Of a stretch of DNA of 64,000 bases, positions 37,459 to 45,225 are shown in pieces. The number at the start of each line of letters is the position of its first letter. Positions within the stretch are counted from its first letter, which is position 1. The DNA lies in NCBI GenBank assembly GCA_003598055.1, contig QZKI01000091.1, positions 1-64,000 on the forward strand, written 5' to 3'. The DNA comes from Candidatus Abyssobacteria bacterium SURF_17. Its GTDB lineage: Bacteria > Abyssobacteria > SURF-5. The translations under genes were made by a program, and so were the position numbers. The notes under the pieces were generated by a model. It was not told the DNA's origin. It searched no databases and worked only from the letters and a program-made list of their open reading frames with translations.

Positions 37459-38346
37459 TCATTCTTTCTCCGGCCCGAGATATTCGACGAAGATGTCGTC
37501 GAGCGAGAGGTCGAGCACCTGAACCGTCGTTGCGCCGAGCGACTTCAATTTTTCGGGAATGCCGTCGTCATACTGCGAGAAAGTCGCGGTGAGGGCGGTT
37601 CCGTCCCTGCGCACCCAGAGCGGCTCGCCCATCGCGAGCTCTCGCGGCGGCTCGGCTGCAAACTTCGCGATTACCTTGCGCGTCCTGAGCTTCAGCGCGT
37701 CCACTTCGCTCTGAATCAAGAGGCGGCCGTCTTTCAAGATCCCGACCCAATCGGCGACCCGTTCGATGTCAGAAAGGATATGAGAAGAGAAGAACACCGT
37801 GTGCTTACCGTCCTGCACGAGGTCAACGACATGTTCCATGAATTCGCGCCGCACAATCGGGTCCATGCCCGAGGTGGGATCATCCAGAATCAGCAGCTTG
37901 GGCGCGGGCGCAAGCGCGAGAATGAGCGATAGCTCGGCGACCATTCCGCGCGAGAGATGTTTGATTCTTCGCTTGGGGTCAAGGCCAAACCGCTGCACAA
38001 GGTCGTTCGCAAGCTCTTCGTTCCAAGTCTTATAGAATTTGCCGGTGAACCACAGAATTTCCTTCACGGTCATCCAGTCGTACATAATCTGTTTCTCGGG
38101 AACGTAGCCGACTTCCGCGCGGATACTCACGGAATCAATCTTGGTTGAGTAGCCCAGGACAGTGGAGCCGCCGGATGTCGGCCGCAGAAGGCCGAGGAGC
38201 ATCAGGATAGTTGTCGTCTTGCCGGCGCCATTGCGTCCGAGAAACCCGTACACGCTCCCGTAGGGGACGCGCAGCTCAATCTCATTGACGGCAACCAGTT
38301 TGCGAAAACGTTTCGTCAGCGCATTCGTCTCAATGGCGTAGTCCAT
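37459..38346 (-). CDS. ABC transporter ATP-binding protein of the propeller-permease system
   Basis: From ATG 38346 the 295-residue protein starts MDYAIETNALTKRFRKLVAV and has Walker A (FLGRNGAGKTTTILMLLG), a signature LSRGMVAEL in place of LSGGQ, Walker B LLILDDPTSGMDP and the switch His in FFSSHILSD. The residue after the Walker B Asp is Asp rather than the catalytic Glu. An ATG at 38364 overlaps gntR and is less likely. It overlaps the gntR stop, so translation is coupled. It is cytoplasmic and powers the two downstream permeases. Confidence 0.9.
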   Translation of the reverse strand: MDYAIETNALTKRFRKLVAVNEIELRVPYGSVYGFLGRNGAGKTTTILMLLGLLRPTSGGSTVLGYSTKIDSVSIRAEVGYVPEKQIMYDWMTVKEILWFTGKFYKTWNEELANDLVQRFGLDPKRRIKHLSRGMVAELSLILALAPAPKLLILDDPTSGMDPIVRREFMEHVVDLVQDGKHTVFFSSHILSDIERVADWVGILKDGRLLIQSEVDALKLRTRKVIAKFAAEPPRELAMGEPLWVRRDGTALTATFSQYDDGIPEKLKSLGATTVQVLDLSLDDIFVEYLGPEKE

Positions 38347-38347
38347 A

Positions 38348-38740
38348 TTACTTGGCCCTCGCACTTTTCAGGTTCTTGATTCGCTGTTCAAGCGCTTCAC
38401 GCACTTCGTCGGCAGAAATACCTGTATGGAACGCCTCGACCAGGATTGAGTCGAGCGCATGTTTCACGTCTGCTAGGGCGCGTCCTTTGTCGGAGCTGCG
38501 GGGCGCATCGGAAACGTACACGCCCTTACCGCGGATGGTGACCACCACGCCCTCACGCTCAAGCTCGCGGTACGCGCGCGCAACGGTATTCGGATTTATC
38601 CTGAGCTGCACCGCCATCTGCCTGACCGAGGGCAGCGGTTCACCCGCCCCAATCATTCCTGTGGCAATGGAGTATTTGATTTCCTTCATGAGCTGAGCGT
38701 AAATGGGCTCGCTTCGTGTCGGGTCAATTCTTGGCAGCAT
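38348..38740 (-). CDS. GntR-family regulator, YtrA subfamily
   Basis: The 130-residue protein has a winged HTH typical of GntR/YtrA: PIYAQLMKEIKYSIATGMI, LPSVRQMAVQLRINPNTVAR and AYRELEREGVVVTIRGKGVY. The short C-terminal helical domain and length fit YtrA, which represses adjacent ABC-2 transporters. It is first in the operon and has a consensus promoter with a CTGTA...TACAG palindrome upstream. Confidence 0.9.
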   Translation of the reverse strand: MLPRIDPTRSEPIYAQLMKEIKYSIATGMIGAGEPLPSVRQMAVQLRINPNTVARAYRELEREGVVVTIRGKGVYVSDAPRSSDKGRALADVKHALDSILVEAFHTGISADEVREALEQRIKNLKSARAK

Positions 38741-38756
38741 AAGAAGGGTCCACTCT

Positions 38757-38779
38757 CTGTATGATGACCATTAGTACAG
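38757..38779. promoter_or_regulatory. Probable YtrA-type operator
   Basis: CTGTA (38757-38761) and TACAG (38775-38779) form an inverted repeat centred just downstream of the -10 box of the gntR promoter. On the minus strand it reads CTGTACTAATGGTCATCATA and CAG. Confidence 0.55.
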
Positions 38780-38783
38780 TTGT

Positions 38784-38812
38784 ATGATAGCATCTTTTTT
38801 ACTACTTGTCAA
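38784..38812 (-). promoter_or_regulatory. Promoter of the GntR-ABC-propeller operon
   Basis: Minus strand TTGACA (38807-38812), 17-bp spacer, TATCAT (38784-38789), 44 bp before the gntR ATG at 38740. Confidence 0.8.
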
Positions 38813-38836
38813 TACCCTGAAATGCACTTCCGGAGG

Positions 38837-39709
38837 CTATCTGCGCAAGGGGCTTGCCTTGCGTTCTTCGAGGTAGTCTTTGAGGGCGTCGCGCCAGAAG
38901 GGCATCGGCTCGACGGAGGGAACGTTCTTGAGATTCTCGTTCTCGAGAACGGAATAGCGTGGGCGCTTGGCCGGAGTCTTGTATTGCTCGGATGTTGTGG
39001 GAGAGAGCTTCGGCGTGAGGCCGGAAAGCTCGAAGATCGCCTGGGCGAATTCGTACCACGAGCATCCGCCGTCGCAGGTCATATGATAGAGGCCGAACCG
39101 CTGGGTCGCGATGAGCGCTTTGATGCGCGGCGCGAGTATGCGCGTATATGTTGGCGTGAGCGTCTGGTCGTTCACGACCTTGATTTCTTTGCCTTCCTGG
39201 GCCAGCTTGAGCATGGTCTCGACGAAATTCGTCCCCTTCTCCATGCTGCCTCGGACGCCGTAAAGCCCGCACAATCGAAGGATGAAATGCCTGTCGTAGA
39301 GATACCGGATGAACAGCTCGCCCGTCAGCTTCGATATTCCATAAGCGCTGACGGGGCGTGGAGTGTCATGTTCGGTATATGGGCGCGAGGCTTCGCCGTC
39401 GAATACGTAATCGGTGCTGAAATGCACGAGTATCGCATTGATTTCCTTGCAGACGAGCGCGAGGTTCCTGACGGCGAGCGCGTTCACGGCCAGCGCCCTA
39501 TCCGGATAGGTTTCGCATTCGTCCACGCGATGATACGCGGCGGTATTGATGACCACGTCGGGCTTCGATGCGCGGAAGATTTCTCCTACCTTTTCGTAAT
39601 CGCACACATCGAGGTCGGTAATCGTGAGGGGAATGAGTTGGTCGGCAGCGTACACCTTTGTTAGGTCGGTCCCGAGCTGTCCGTCGGCGCCGATGAGAAG
39701 GGTCTTCAC
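38837..39709 (-). CDS. rfbD: dTDP-4-dehydrorhamnose reductase
   Basis: The 290-residue SDR protein has the NAD(P)-binding LLIGADGQLGTDL, the DVVINTAAYHRVDECE segment with the RmlD signature, VHFSTDYVFDGEA and the YxxxK active site in YGISKLTGE. RmlD makes dTDP-L-rhamnose. No rmlA, B or C is adjacent, so those genes lie elsewhere. The start is GTG at 39709 with AAGGAG eight bases upstream. Confidence 0.92.
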   Translation of the reverse strand: MKTLLIGADGQLGTDLTKVYAADQLIPLTITDLDVCDYEKVGEIFRASKPDVVINTAAYHRVDECETYPDRALAVNALAVRNLALVCKEINAILVHFSTDYVFDGEASRPYTEHDTPRPVSAYGISKLTGELFIRYLYDRHFILRLCGLYGVRGSMEKGTNFVETMLKLAQEGKEIKVVNDQTLTPTYTRILAPRIKALIATQRFGLYHMTCDGGCSWYEFAQAIFELSGLTPKLSPTTSEQYKTPAKRPRYSVLENENLKNVPSVEPMPFWRDALKDYLEERKASPLRR

Positions 39710-39756
39710 CGGTCAGGCTCCTTGTGTGTATCTGGCGTAACTCTGTCAATGCGGTC

Positions 39757-39784
39757 ATGATAGCAGATTCGGAAGGAATGTCAA
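39757..39784 (-). promoter_or_regulatory. Promoter for rfbD
   Basis: Minus strand TTGACA (39779-39784), 16-bp spacer, TATCAT (39757-39762), 48 bp before the GTG. Confidence 0.7.
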
Positions 39785-39803
39785 GAACGGATGAAAAAGG
39801 CGA

Positions 39804-39828
39804 GGGGCGACTCGGCGAGTCGCCCCTA
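39804..39828. repeat. GGGGCGACTCGGCGAGTCGCCCC palindrome
   Basis: Perfect palindrome followed by CTACG; the left arm is preceded by A rather than GTA. Nearly identical to 17114-17137. Confidence 0.7.
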
Positions 39829-39865
39829 CGAAGGAGATTGCAGTCACCGCCGTACGTTTCGCGGG

Positions 39866-39894
39866 GTAGGGGTCGTTTCGCGACCGACCCCTAC
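39866..39894. repeat. GTAGGGGTCG...CGACCCCTAC palindrome
   Basis: GTAGGGGTCG, a centre TTTCGCGAC, CGACCCCTAC: an inverted repeat with full CTAC ends, the fullest copy of this family in the window. Confidence 0.75.
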
Positions 39895-39915
39895 AGATGT
39901 GGCGATACGATCACC

Positions 39916-40281
39916 TTAGCGAGCATAGTAATAGTGGTACTCGCAGTGCACTGGCGGAGGAGGAGGAGGAGGCGGCGGATAGTAATACACCCTCTGTTCC
40001 ACGTAAACCGGCGGTGGTGGCGGCGCGTAGACGACGGTTTGCTGCGCGTAATGCGGAGTATGGCGGCGCGGAGCGACTTTGCCATAGAAACCGTTGTACT
40101 GGATGCCGCCGCCGAATACTCCATTGACAACGGTGACGCCCAAGCCTACCGCCGAGCGGGCGGCAATCGCGCCAAGCTCGGTCTTAAATCCCTTTTCAAA
40201 CTCGTCCTTGGCGTAGGCGTTAGACACCATGGCAGCGCTCAACACCAGCGCAAGCGCTACAGCTATCACTTTCGTTCTCAT
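39916..40281 (-). CDS. Secreted Pro/Tyr-rich small protein
   Basis: From ATG 40281, preceded by GGAAGAGGAA, the 121-residue protein has a Sec signal peptide (residues 1-24, cleavage after SNAYA). It then has a helical/Gly-rich part (AARSAVGLGVTVVNGVFGGG) and a tail of proline runs and tyrosines (VVYAPPPPPVYVEQRVYYYP, then nine Pro). It is probably periplasmic or surface-exposed. I do not recognise a family. The proline tract could bind other proteins or cell wall. Confidence 0.65.
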   Translation of the reverse strand: MRTKVIAVALALVLSAAMVSNAYAKDEFEKGFKTELGAIAARSAVGLGVTVVNGVFGGGIQYNGFYGKVAPRRHTPHYAQQTVVYAPPPPPVYVEQRVYYYPPPPPPPPPVHCEYHYYYAR

Positions 40282-40440
40282 TTCCTCTTCCTCCTTCTGA
40301 CCGGATTCCTTTGTTCTTGCATTCTCTGTTTTCATCTTCGCCATTATAGACGACGGCGCGAGTGGAATATTCAGAAGAACTCCCTGGTACTTGGGAATAA
40401 AAAATTACATCATATGTGAAATAGCCCCAAAGCAATTCTT

Positions 40441-40462
40441 GTAGGGCCGAATTCATTCGGCT
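40441..40462. repeat. GTAGGGCCGAATTCATTCGGCT palindrome
   Basis: A partial member of the same palindrome family with centre GAATTCATTC; the right GGCC arm is imperfect. Confidence 0.5.
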
Positions 40463-40714
40463 GGGGGGACAAAACGGCTCATGCGAACAAACCTCTCCTC
40501 GACTCGGGCCGGGGATTCGCACCTACAGAAGTGACGAAATTTTGCGGGTGGGCGAGGATGGCAATCTTAATAAGTTCTGTCGCGAAGAAACAAGGAGGAA
40601 ATAACCTGTGCGATCCTCTGCCCCATCGTCTTGAAATCAAAGGAGATATCTGCTAAGATTAGCCCCAGAACTCGGAACAGGTTGATACGTTCAGGAAACG
40701 TCGGAATTCGAAAT

Positions 40715-41134
40715 ATGCGAATGACGAAGATGCTCTGGGTCGCGGTAGTCATCGTTTTCCTTATCGCCATTGCTGCGGTTTTCTTGGGTCCCGGACCGGA
40801 CCGAAAGCCGGAAGTCAAGCTACGTCAAATCGCCGTGCAGGCAGACCCGTCTGATCCCGCGGATGTCGAACGTGCGCGGCGAAAGATTGAGGAAATACAC
40901 GACCATCTCACGAAGGGCGCGAACTTCGAGCAACTCGCATTCAGCGAATCGGAGGCGCCCAACGCGGCCCAAGCCGGTGAAATGGGTTGGATAGGCAGAG
41001 GCATCCTGTCGAAACACCATGAAGACATTGTGTTTCGTCTTGAAAAGGGTCAATTCAGCGACGTCATAGAAGATCGCAGAACAGAGGACCTTGTCTATCG
41101 AATCTTCTACGTTGAAGAGCGACGCAATTTCTGA
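40715..41134 (+). CDS. Membrane-anchored parvulin-like (PpiC) protein
   Basis: From ATG 40715 the 139-residue protein has one N-terminal membrane segment (LWVAVVIVFLIAIAAVFLG) and a rotamase-like domain: ERARRKIEEIHDHLTKGANF, AGEMGWIGRGIL, FRLEKGQFSDVI and YRIFYVEE. The usual catalytic His near the domain start is replaced by LRQI, so isomerase activity is doubtful and a chaperone role is possible. The frame is open upstream but lacks a better start. It stands alone before the phosphorelay genes. Confidence 0.75.
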   Translation: MRMTKMLWVAVVIVFLIAIAAVFLGPGPDRKPEVKLRQIAVQADPSDPADVERARRKIEEIHDHLTKGANFEQLAFSESEAPNAAQAGEMGWIGRGILSKHHEDIVFRLEKGQFSDVIEDRRTEDLVYRIFYVEERRNF

Positions 41135-41232
41135 CCCTCTTTGGAGCCCTCTGAAGCAGCCTGTCCCGCGGTCATGCGGGGAAAATCTCGCGGCTTGTTA
41201 CGTCTGATGCGCGCGTCACAGCAGAAAAACTA

Positions 41233-41261
41233 TTGCAATTTGATTTTCTCACCAGTATAAT
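41233..41261 (+). promoter_or_regulatory. Promoter of the phosphorelay operon
   Basis: TTGCAA (41233-41238), 17-bp spacer, TATAAT (41256-41261). Its position also shows that the long frame opening at 41233 cannot be the true gene start, supporting ATG 41338. Confidence 0.75.
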
Positions 41262-41337
41262 AAGAGTGAAACTGCTTAGAGGGACTGGCACTTCGGCTCG
41301 CTGGACTGTCTGCTTGAAGGCGAAAGGATCGGCTGCA

Positions 41338-43383
41338 ATGGCGCCTCGGAAAGGCGACTCCAATGAGCTGGCGCGGTTTTTGTCTGCACGCAAAGAGTCA
41401 GTAGTCACCAGTTGGGTCGGCGGTTTGCTTGCAAATCCCAACCTGCGCAGGAAGCTCACCACTCAATTATCCCGCGAGGGACTTTCCGACACCGCGGCCC
41501 GCATCTATGATGCTCTCATCATGCCGCTCTCGACCCCTACGGAACGGGGGAAAACCCGGAAGGTTCGGCTGAAGGAATCCGAGAAACGCTCCCTGGCGAC
41601 TCTATCACTTCACGAGCGCCTGCAGGCACAGTTTATCCTGCTCGATGTGGTAAGCCGGATGGTGCGTCGGCACTACTCAAAGAATCCGAAGAAAGCCGAG
41701 AAGCATCTGACAACGCTCAGCGCCAGGATGCACGACCTTCTGCTGTCAACTGCCAAAAAAGATGTCGATTTGCATGCAAAGACAGCCACTCATGCCGAGA
41801 GGAAATATGAGCGATTGCTGGACATGGCGAACGACGCCATCTTCCTGCTCGAATTCGAGTCGGGGCTCTTCACGGAAGTGAACAAGGCGGCCTGCGAGCT
41901 GACCGGCTATTCGGAGTCCGAATTGAAGCGGATGGGCTTCAACTCGCTCGTTTCCGTCTTCGACCTCAACCTTGCCCTTGAGAAAACGAACAGCACAATC
42001 GAGCGGGGCGCCATCCGCTTCGACGATCTTTCGATATTCACAAAGAAAGGGGCCGCGTTGCCCGTGGATATCAGTGCAAGCGCGGTCACTATCAATAAAT
42101 CCAAACACGTTCTCGCGATCGTTCGAGACATAAAGGAGCGCAAGGAACTTGAGAGAAGGCTGAGACAGGAGGCGGATAAGCTCAGGCTCATAAACGAAAT
42201 TGCCGCCGCCATCAGTTCTGTGGAGTTGGACATCGAGGCCGTTCTCACTACCATATTGACCAGCGTGGCCCGGGTGATACGAGTTGAAGCAGGGTCGGTG
42301 CTGAAGCTTGAGGACGGCGAACTCGTTTTTATGGTCGCCCTCGGGGAAAAAGCGGAATACGTGAAGCCGTTCCGCCTCAAGCTCGGTCAGGGCATTGCCG
42401 GTTGGGTTGCGCGCACGGGCGAAGGTGTCGTCGTGACCGATGCACATCGCGACCCTCGGTATTATGCCGAGGTAGAGCGCGCGACCGGTTTTGTGTCGAA
42501 ATCAATGCTTGCTGCACCGATGAAAACGGGCGACAAGACCGTGGGCGTGATCGAGCTCATCAACAAGGTCGGCGGACAATTCACGAAGAAAGACCTCGAA
42601 CTCATCACGGCTATTTCCAGCTTTGCCGCCGTTGCGCTTGAACATGCGAGGCTGTATTCGGAGTGCGAGCTCGCGCGAGCGCGTCTCTCAGAGGCGTGTT
42701 CACCCGTGTCTTCCTCGCGTCTGGCTGCTGTGGTTGCGCATGAGATGAAGGACCCGCTGGGCATCGTGAAGAATTATGTGCATATCCTCGTCAACAAGCT
42801 TGCGTCGGCGGGCACGCAGCATGAAGAGCTCCGCGTGGTCTCTGAAGAGATAGACCGAATCGCAAGCATTACGGACCAGCTCCTCCATTTCTCCGAGGCA
42901 TATTCGGAGGAACCGAAGGCGACCCCTTTGAATCTTCTCGTCGAGAACGCGGTTGACTCAATGCAAGAAGGACTCAGCGAAGCAGGCATTGTAACCGAGA
43001 TGAAACTCGACCGTTCTCTTCCCCAGGTATCCGCAATTCCAAACCAGATCAAGATGGTTTTTGCCAATCTCATCAGACTCGCGATAAGCGAGATGCCGAA
43101 CGGTGGAACTCTCACCATCTCCACGCGGAAGCGAGACTCATCCGCATATATCGAGTTTTCGAGCACGGGCAAAAAACACACGAGCGAGGAAGCCGACGAG
43201 CTGTTCCTCCCCAGCGCTGTCGCGAAGGGGCTCGTTCCCAAAGGGCTGGGTCTCTATATGATCTACAACATTATCCAGGGCTATGGGGGTGACATCGAGG
43301 TCAAGTCGCGGAGCAGAGGAGGGAACACCTTCAGGATAAGGATTCCCTTGAATGCGGGTGTTTCGCGTGGAGCGTCGAAATGA
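41338..43383 (+). CDS. PAS-GAF histidine-kinase-like protein with degenerate ATP site
   Basis: The 681-residue cytoplasmic protein starts at ATG 41338. It has a helical region (1-150), a PAS domain (about 157-268), a GAF domain (about 282-438) and a DHp region with the H-box VVAHEMKDPLGIVKNYV (His about 468). In the ATPase domain the N-box reads NLIRLAISEM, so the conserved second Asn is Leu, and the G1 DxGxG is SSTGKK, without the Asp. G2 (KGLGLYMIYNII) is kept. It probably cannot bind ATP normally but can still dimerise and may be phosphorylated. It overlaps the next kinase by four bases (ATGA). Confidence 0.85.
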   Translation: MAPRKGDSNELARFLSARKESVVTSWVGGLLANPNLRRKLTTQLSREGLSDTAARIYDALIMPLSTPTERGKTRKVRLKESEKRSLATLSLHERLQAQFILLDVVSRMVRRHYSKNPKKAEKHLTTLSARMHDLLLSTAKKDVDLHAKTATHAERKYERLLDMANDAIFLLEFESGLFTEVNKAACELTGYSESELKRMGFNSLVSVFDLNLALEKTNSTIERGAIRFDDLSIFTKKGAALPVDISASAVTINKSKHVLAIVRDIKERKELERRLRQEADKLRLINEIAAAISSVELDIEAVLTTILTSVARVIRVEAGSVLKLEDGELVFMVALGEKAEYVKPFRLKLGQGIAGWVARTGEGVVVTDAHRDPRYYAEVERATGFVSKSMLAAPMKTGDKTVGVIELINKVGGQFTKKDLELITAISSFAAVALEHARLYSECELARARLSEACSPVSSSRLAAVVAHEMKDPLGIVKNYVHILVNKLASAGTQHEELRVVSEEIDRIASITDQLLHFSEAYSEEPKATPLNLLVENAVDSMQEGLSEAGIVTEMKLDRSLPQVSAIPNQIKMVFANLIRLAISEMPNGGTLTISTRKRDSSAYIEFSSTGKKHTSEEADELFLPSAVAKGLVPKGLGLYMIYNIIQGYGGDIEVKSRSRGGNTFRIRIPLNAGVSRGASK

Positions 43384-45200
43384 GAAGGTCGGATAGCTAT
43401 CGTCCTATTCCGTCAATGAGGGGCAGCCTCACGAAGAAATTCGTCATAATCCTCATCGTCGGGACGGCCGTTGCTATCGTTTGCGCAACGGTCTTTGGCT
43501 ACTACCACGCCCACAACCTCAGATGCATCGGCGCAGGCGAGACCATGGAGCGGGTGGCCGAGAGCCAAGCGGAAAAGATTGATATCGCCATCGATGCGGC
43601 CATCAAGTCCCTTGCACAGTTGGCCTCTTCGAAAGAGTTGGCAGAAGCTCTTGCAGACAAGCGGGAGGCTGAGGCTCTGGCAGCATTCGCGGCCGAAAAC
43701 CCCGGCTTCAAGAATTTGCGAGTGACCACTCGGCCGGGAGCCGCGGCCTCGGGTGGTCCCGTGGTTGGCGAACCGGCTCCTGGGGAAAGCCTTTCTGTTC
43801 ATATCAGCACGCCCGTTGTTCCTGCAACTGCGGCCGGCATCCGCTACGACCTGGAGTGCGACTACACGTTCCAGTATGTACTCATCAGACCCAAACAAGG
43901 ACGACAAGAACTGATTGCACTCTTTTCAATGGACTCTGCCGGGCGTCGGTTTCATGTGCTCGCTCCGCCGGAGAGGATGTCGGCCCGGCCGACGGATTTC
44001 CGCCTGAGGGGGTCGGAAGCGGAGCCCGTCAGTCCGGGACATGCCTCTGTCACACTCGAGCCCGGCGGCCTGCGCGCTATAGCAGGGTTTTCTCCTCTTA
44101 AGCATCCGTTTTCATCCGCCCACGGCGCGGGAAGGGTTGACAGGTGGAGCGTGGTTGTGGCGATTCCTGAAATTCAGGTGATTGGCCCTCTGAACACTCT
44201 GTTCTTCCGGGCACTCGGGTTCAGCGCGGCGATGCTCGTGCTCGTGTCGGTCGGAGGTCTTGCGCTCGCCCGCAGAATTCTGCGACCTATCCGTGTGTTA
44301 CAGGGGGGAGTCCAGGAGATCGGGCAGGGCAATCTGGAACATCGCATTGACGTGAGGAGCGGCGATGAGATCGAGATGCTCGCGGTTGAGTTTAACCGCA
44401 TGGCCGAGCGGATGCAGCGAACACAGGAGCAGTTGCAGCGCCGGAGCAAGGAGCTGGAGCAGCGGGTAAATCAACTCAGGAGATTGCAGGCTCAGCTCAT
44501 GCAGTCGGAGCGCATGGCGGCCACAGGCGAGCTTGCCGCGCAGATAGCACATGAAATCAATAACCCACTCGGAATTATCAAGAACTATGTCGGCATAGCA
44601 AAGATGCTCATGGGCGAAGAAGATTCGAACCGTGAGAATATGAAGATAATCGACCAGGAGATCAATCGTATTGCAGGGATTGTGCGCAGGCTGCTAAAGT
44701 TTGCGAAGCCGGGCGCGGAAGACATACAGCCGGTCCAGATCAATCAAGTGCTCGAGGAATTACTCGCGCTTCTGCGGGGCCAATTGTTCCGAAAGAAGAT
44801 CGAGGTCTCGGCGGAACTCGCCGAGAACCTTCCCGAAGTGAACGTGTCCACCGACCAGATGCGGCAGGTGTTTCTCAACTTGATCAAGAATGCGGAAGAT
44901 GCCATGCCGGATGGCGGCAAATTGACGATTCGAACCCGCTACCGGAAGGGACGTGTCGAGATTGACATTGCAGACAGCGGTGCCGGCATTGCGCCGGAGA
45001 ACATCAAGAACATCTTTGAACCGTTCTATACCACAAAGGGTGTGAAAGGCACCGGACTGGGGCTCTCCGTCTCATACGGAATCATCAAGAACTACAACGG
45101 CGAGATCAGCGTCGACAGCGAGCCCGACAAAGGGGCCACCTTCACGATTCAGCTCCCGGTAGTCAGCGAGAGGGTGTTCCAGGTTATCCAGTCCCCATAA
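43380..45200 (+). CDS. Sensor histidine kinase with HAMP domain
   Basis: The 606-residue protein has two membrane segments (KFVIILIVGTAVAIVCATVF near 20 and FSAAMLVLVSVGGLAL near 285) bracketing an extracytoplasmic sensor of about 230 residues. After these come a HAMP linker, a coiled coil and an intact catalytic core: H-box QIAHEINNPLGIIKNYV (His about 391), N-box NLIKNAEDAM, G1 DSGAGI, F-box FEPFYTTK, G2 GTGLGLSVS. It is the canonical autokinase of this operon and shares the PLGI(I/V)KNYV H-box tail with the upstream degenerate partner. Confidence 0.92.
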   Translation: MRRSDSYRPIPSMRGSLTKKFVIILIVGTAVAIVCATVFGYYHAHNLRCIGAGETMERVAESQAEKIDIAIDAAIKSLAQLASSKELAEALADKREAEALAAFAAENPGFKNLRVTTRPGAAASGGPVVGEPAPGESLSVHISTPVVPATAAGIRYDLECDYTFQYVLIRPKQGRQELIALFSMDSAGRRFHVLAPPERMSARPTDFRLRGSEAEPVSPGHASVTLEPGGLRAIAGFSPLKHPFSSAHGAGRVDRWSVVVAIPEIQVIGPLNTLFFRALGFSAAMLVLVSVGGLALARRILRPIRVLQGGVQEIGQGNLEHRIDVRSGDEIEMLAVEFNRMAERMQRTQEQLQRRSKELEQRVNQLRRLQAQLMQSERMAATGELAAQIAHEINNPLGIIKNYVGIAKMLMGEEDSNRENMKIIDQEINRIAGIVRRLLKFAKPGAEDIQPVQINQVLEELLALLRGQLFRKKIEVSAELAENLPEVNVSTDQMRQVFLNLIKNAEDAMPDGGKLTIRTRYRKGRVEIDIADSGAGIAPENIKNIFEPFYTTKGVKGTGLGLSVSYGIIKNYNGEISVDSEPDKGATFTIQLPVVSERVFQVIQSP

Positions 45201-45225
45201 TATTGGGAGGAGGGGGGAAGCTTCA

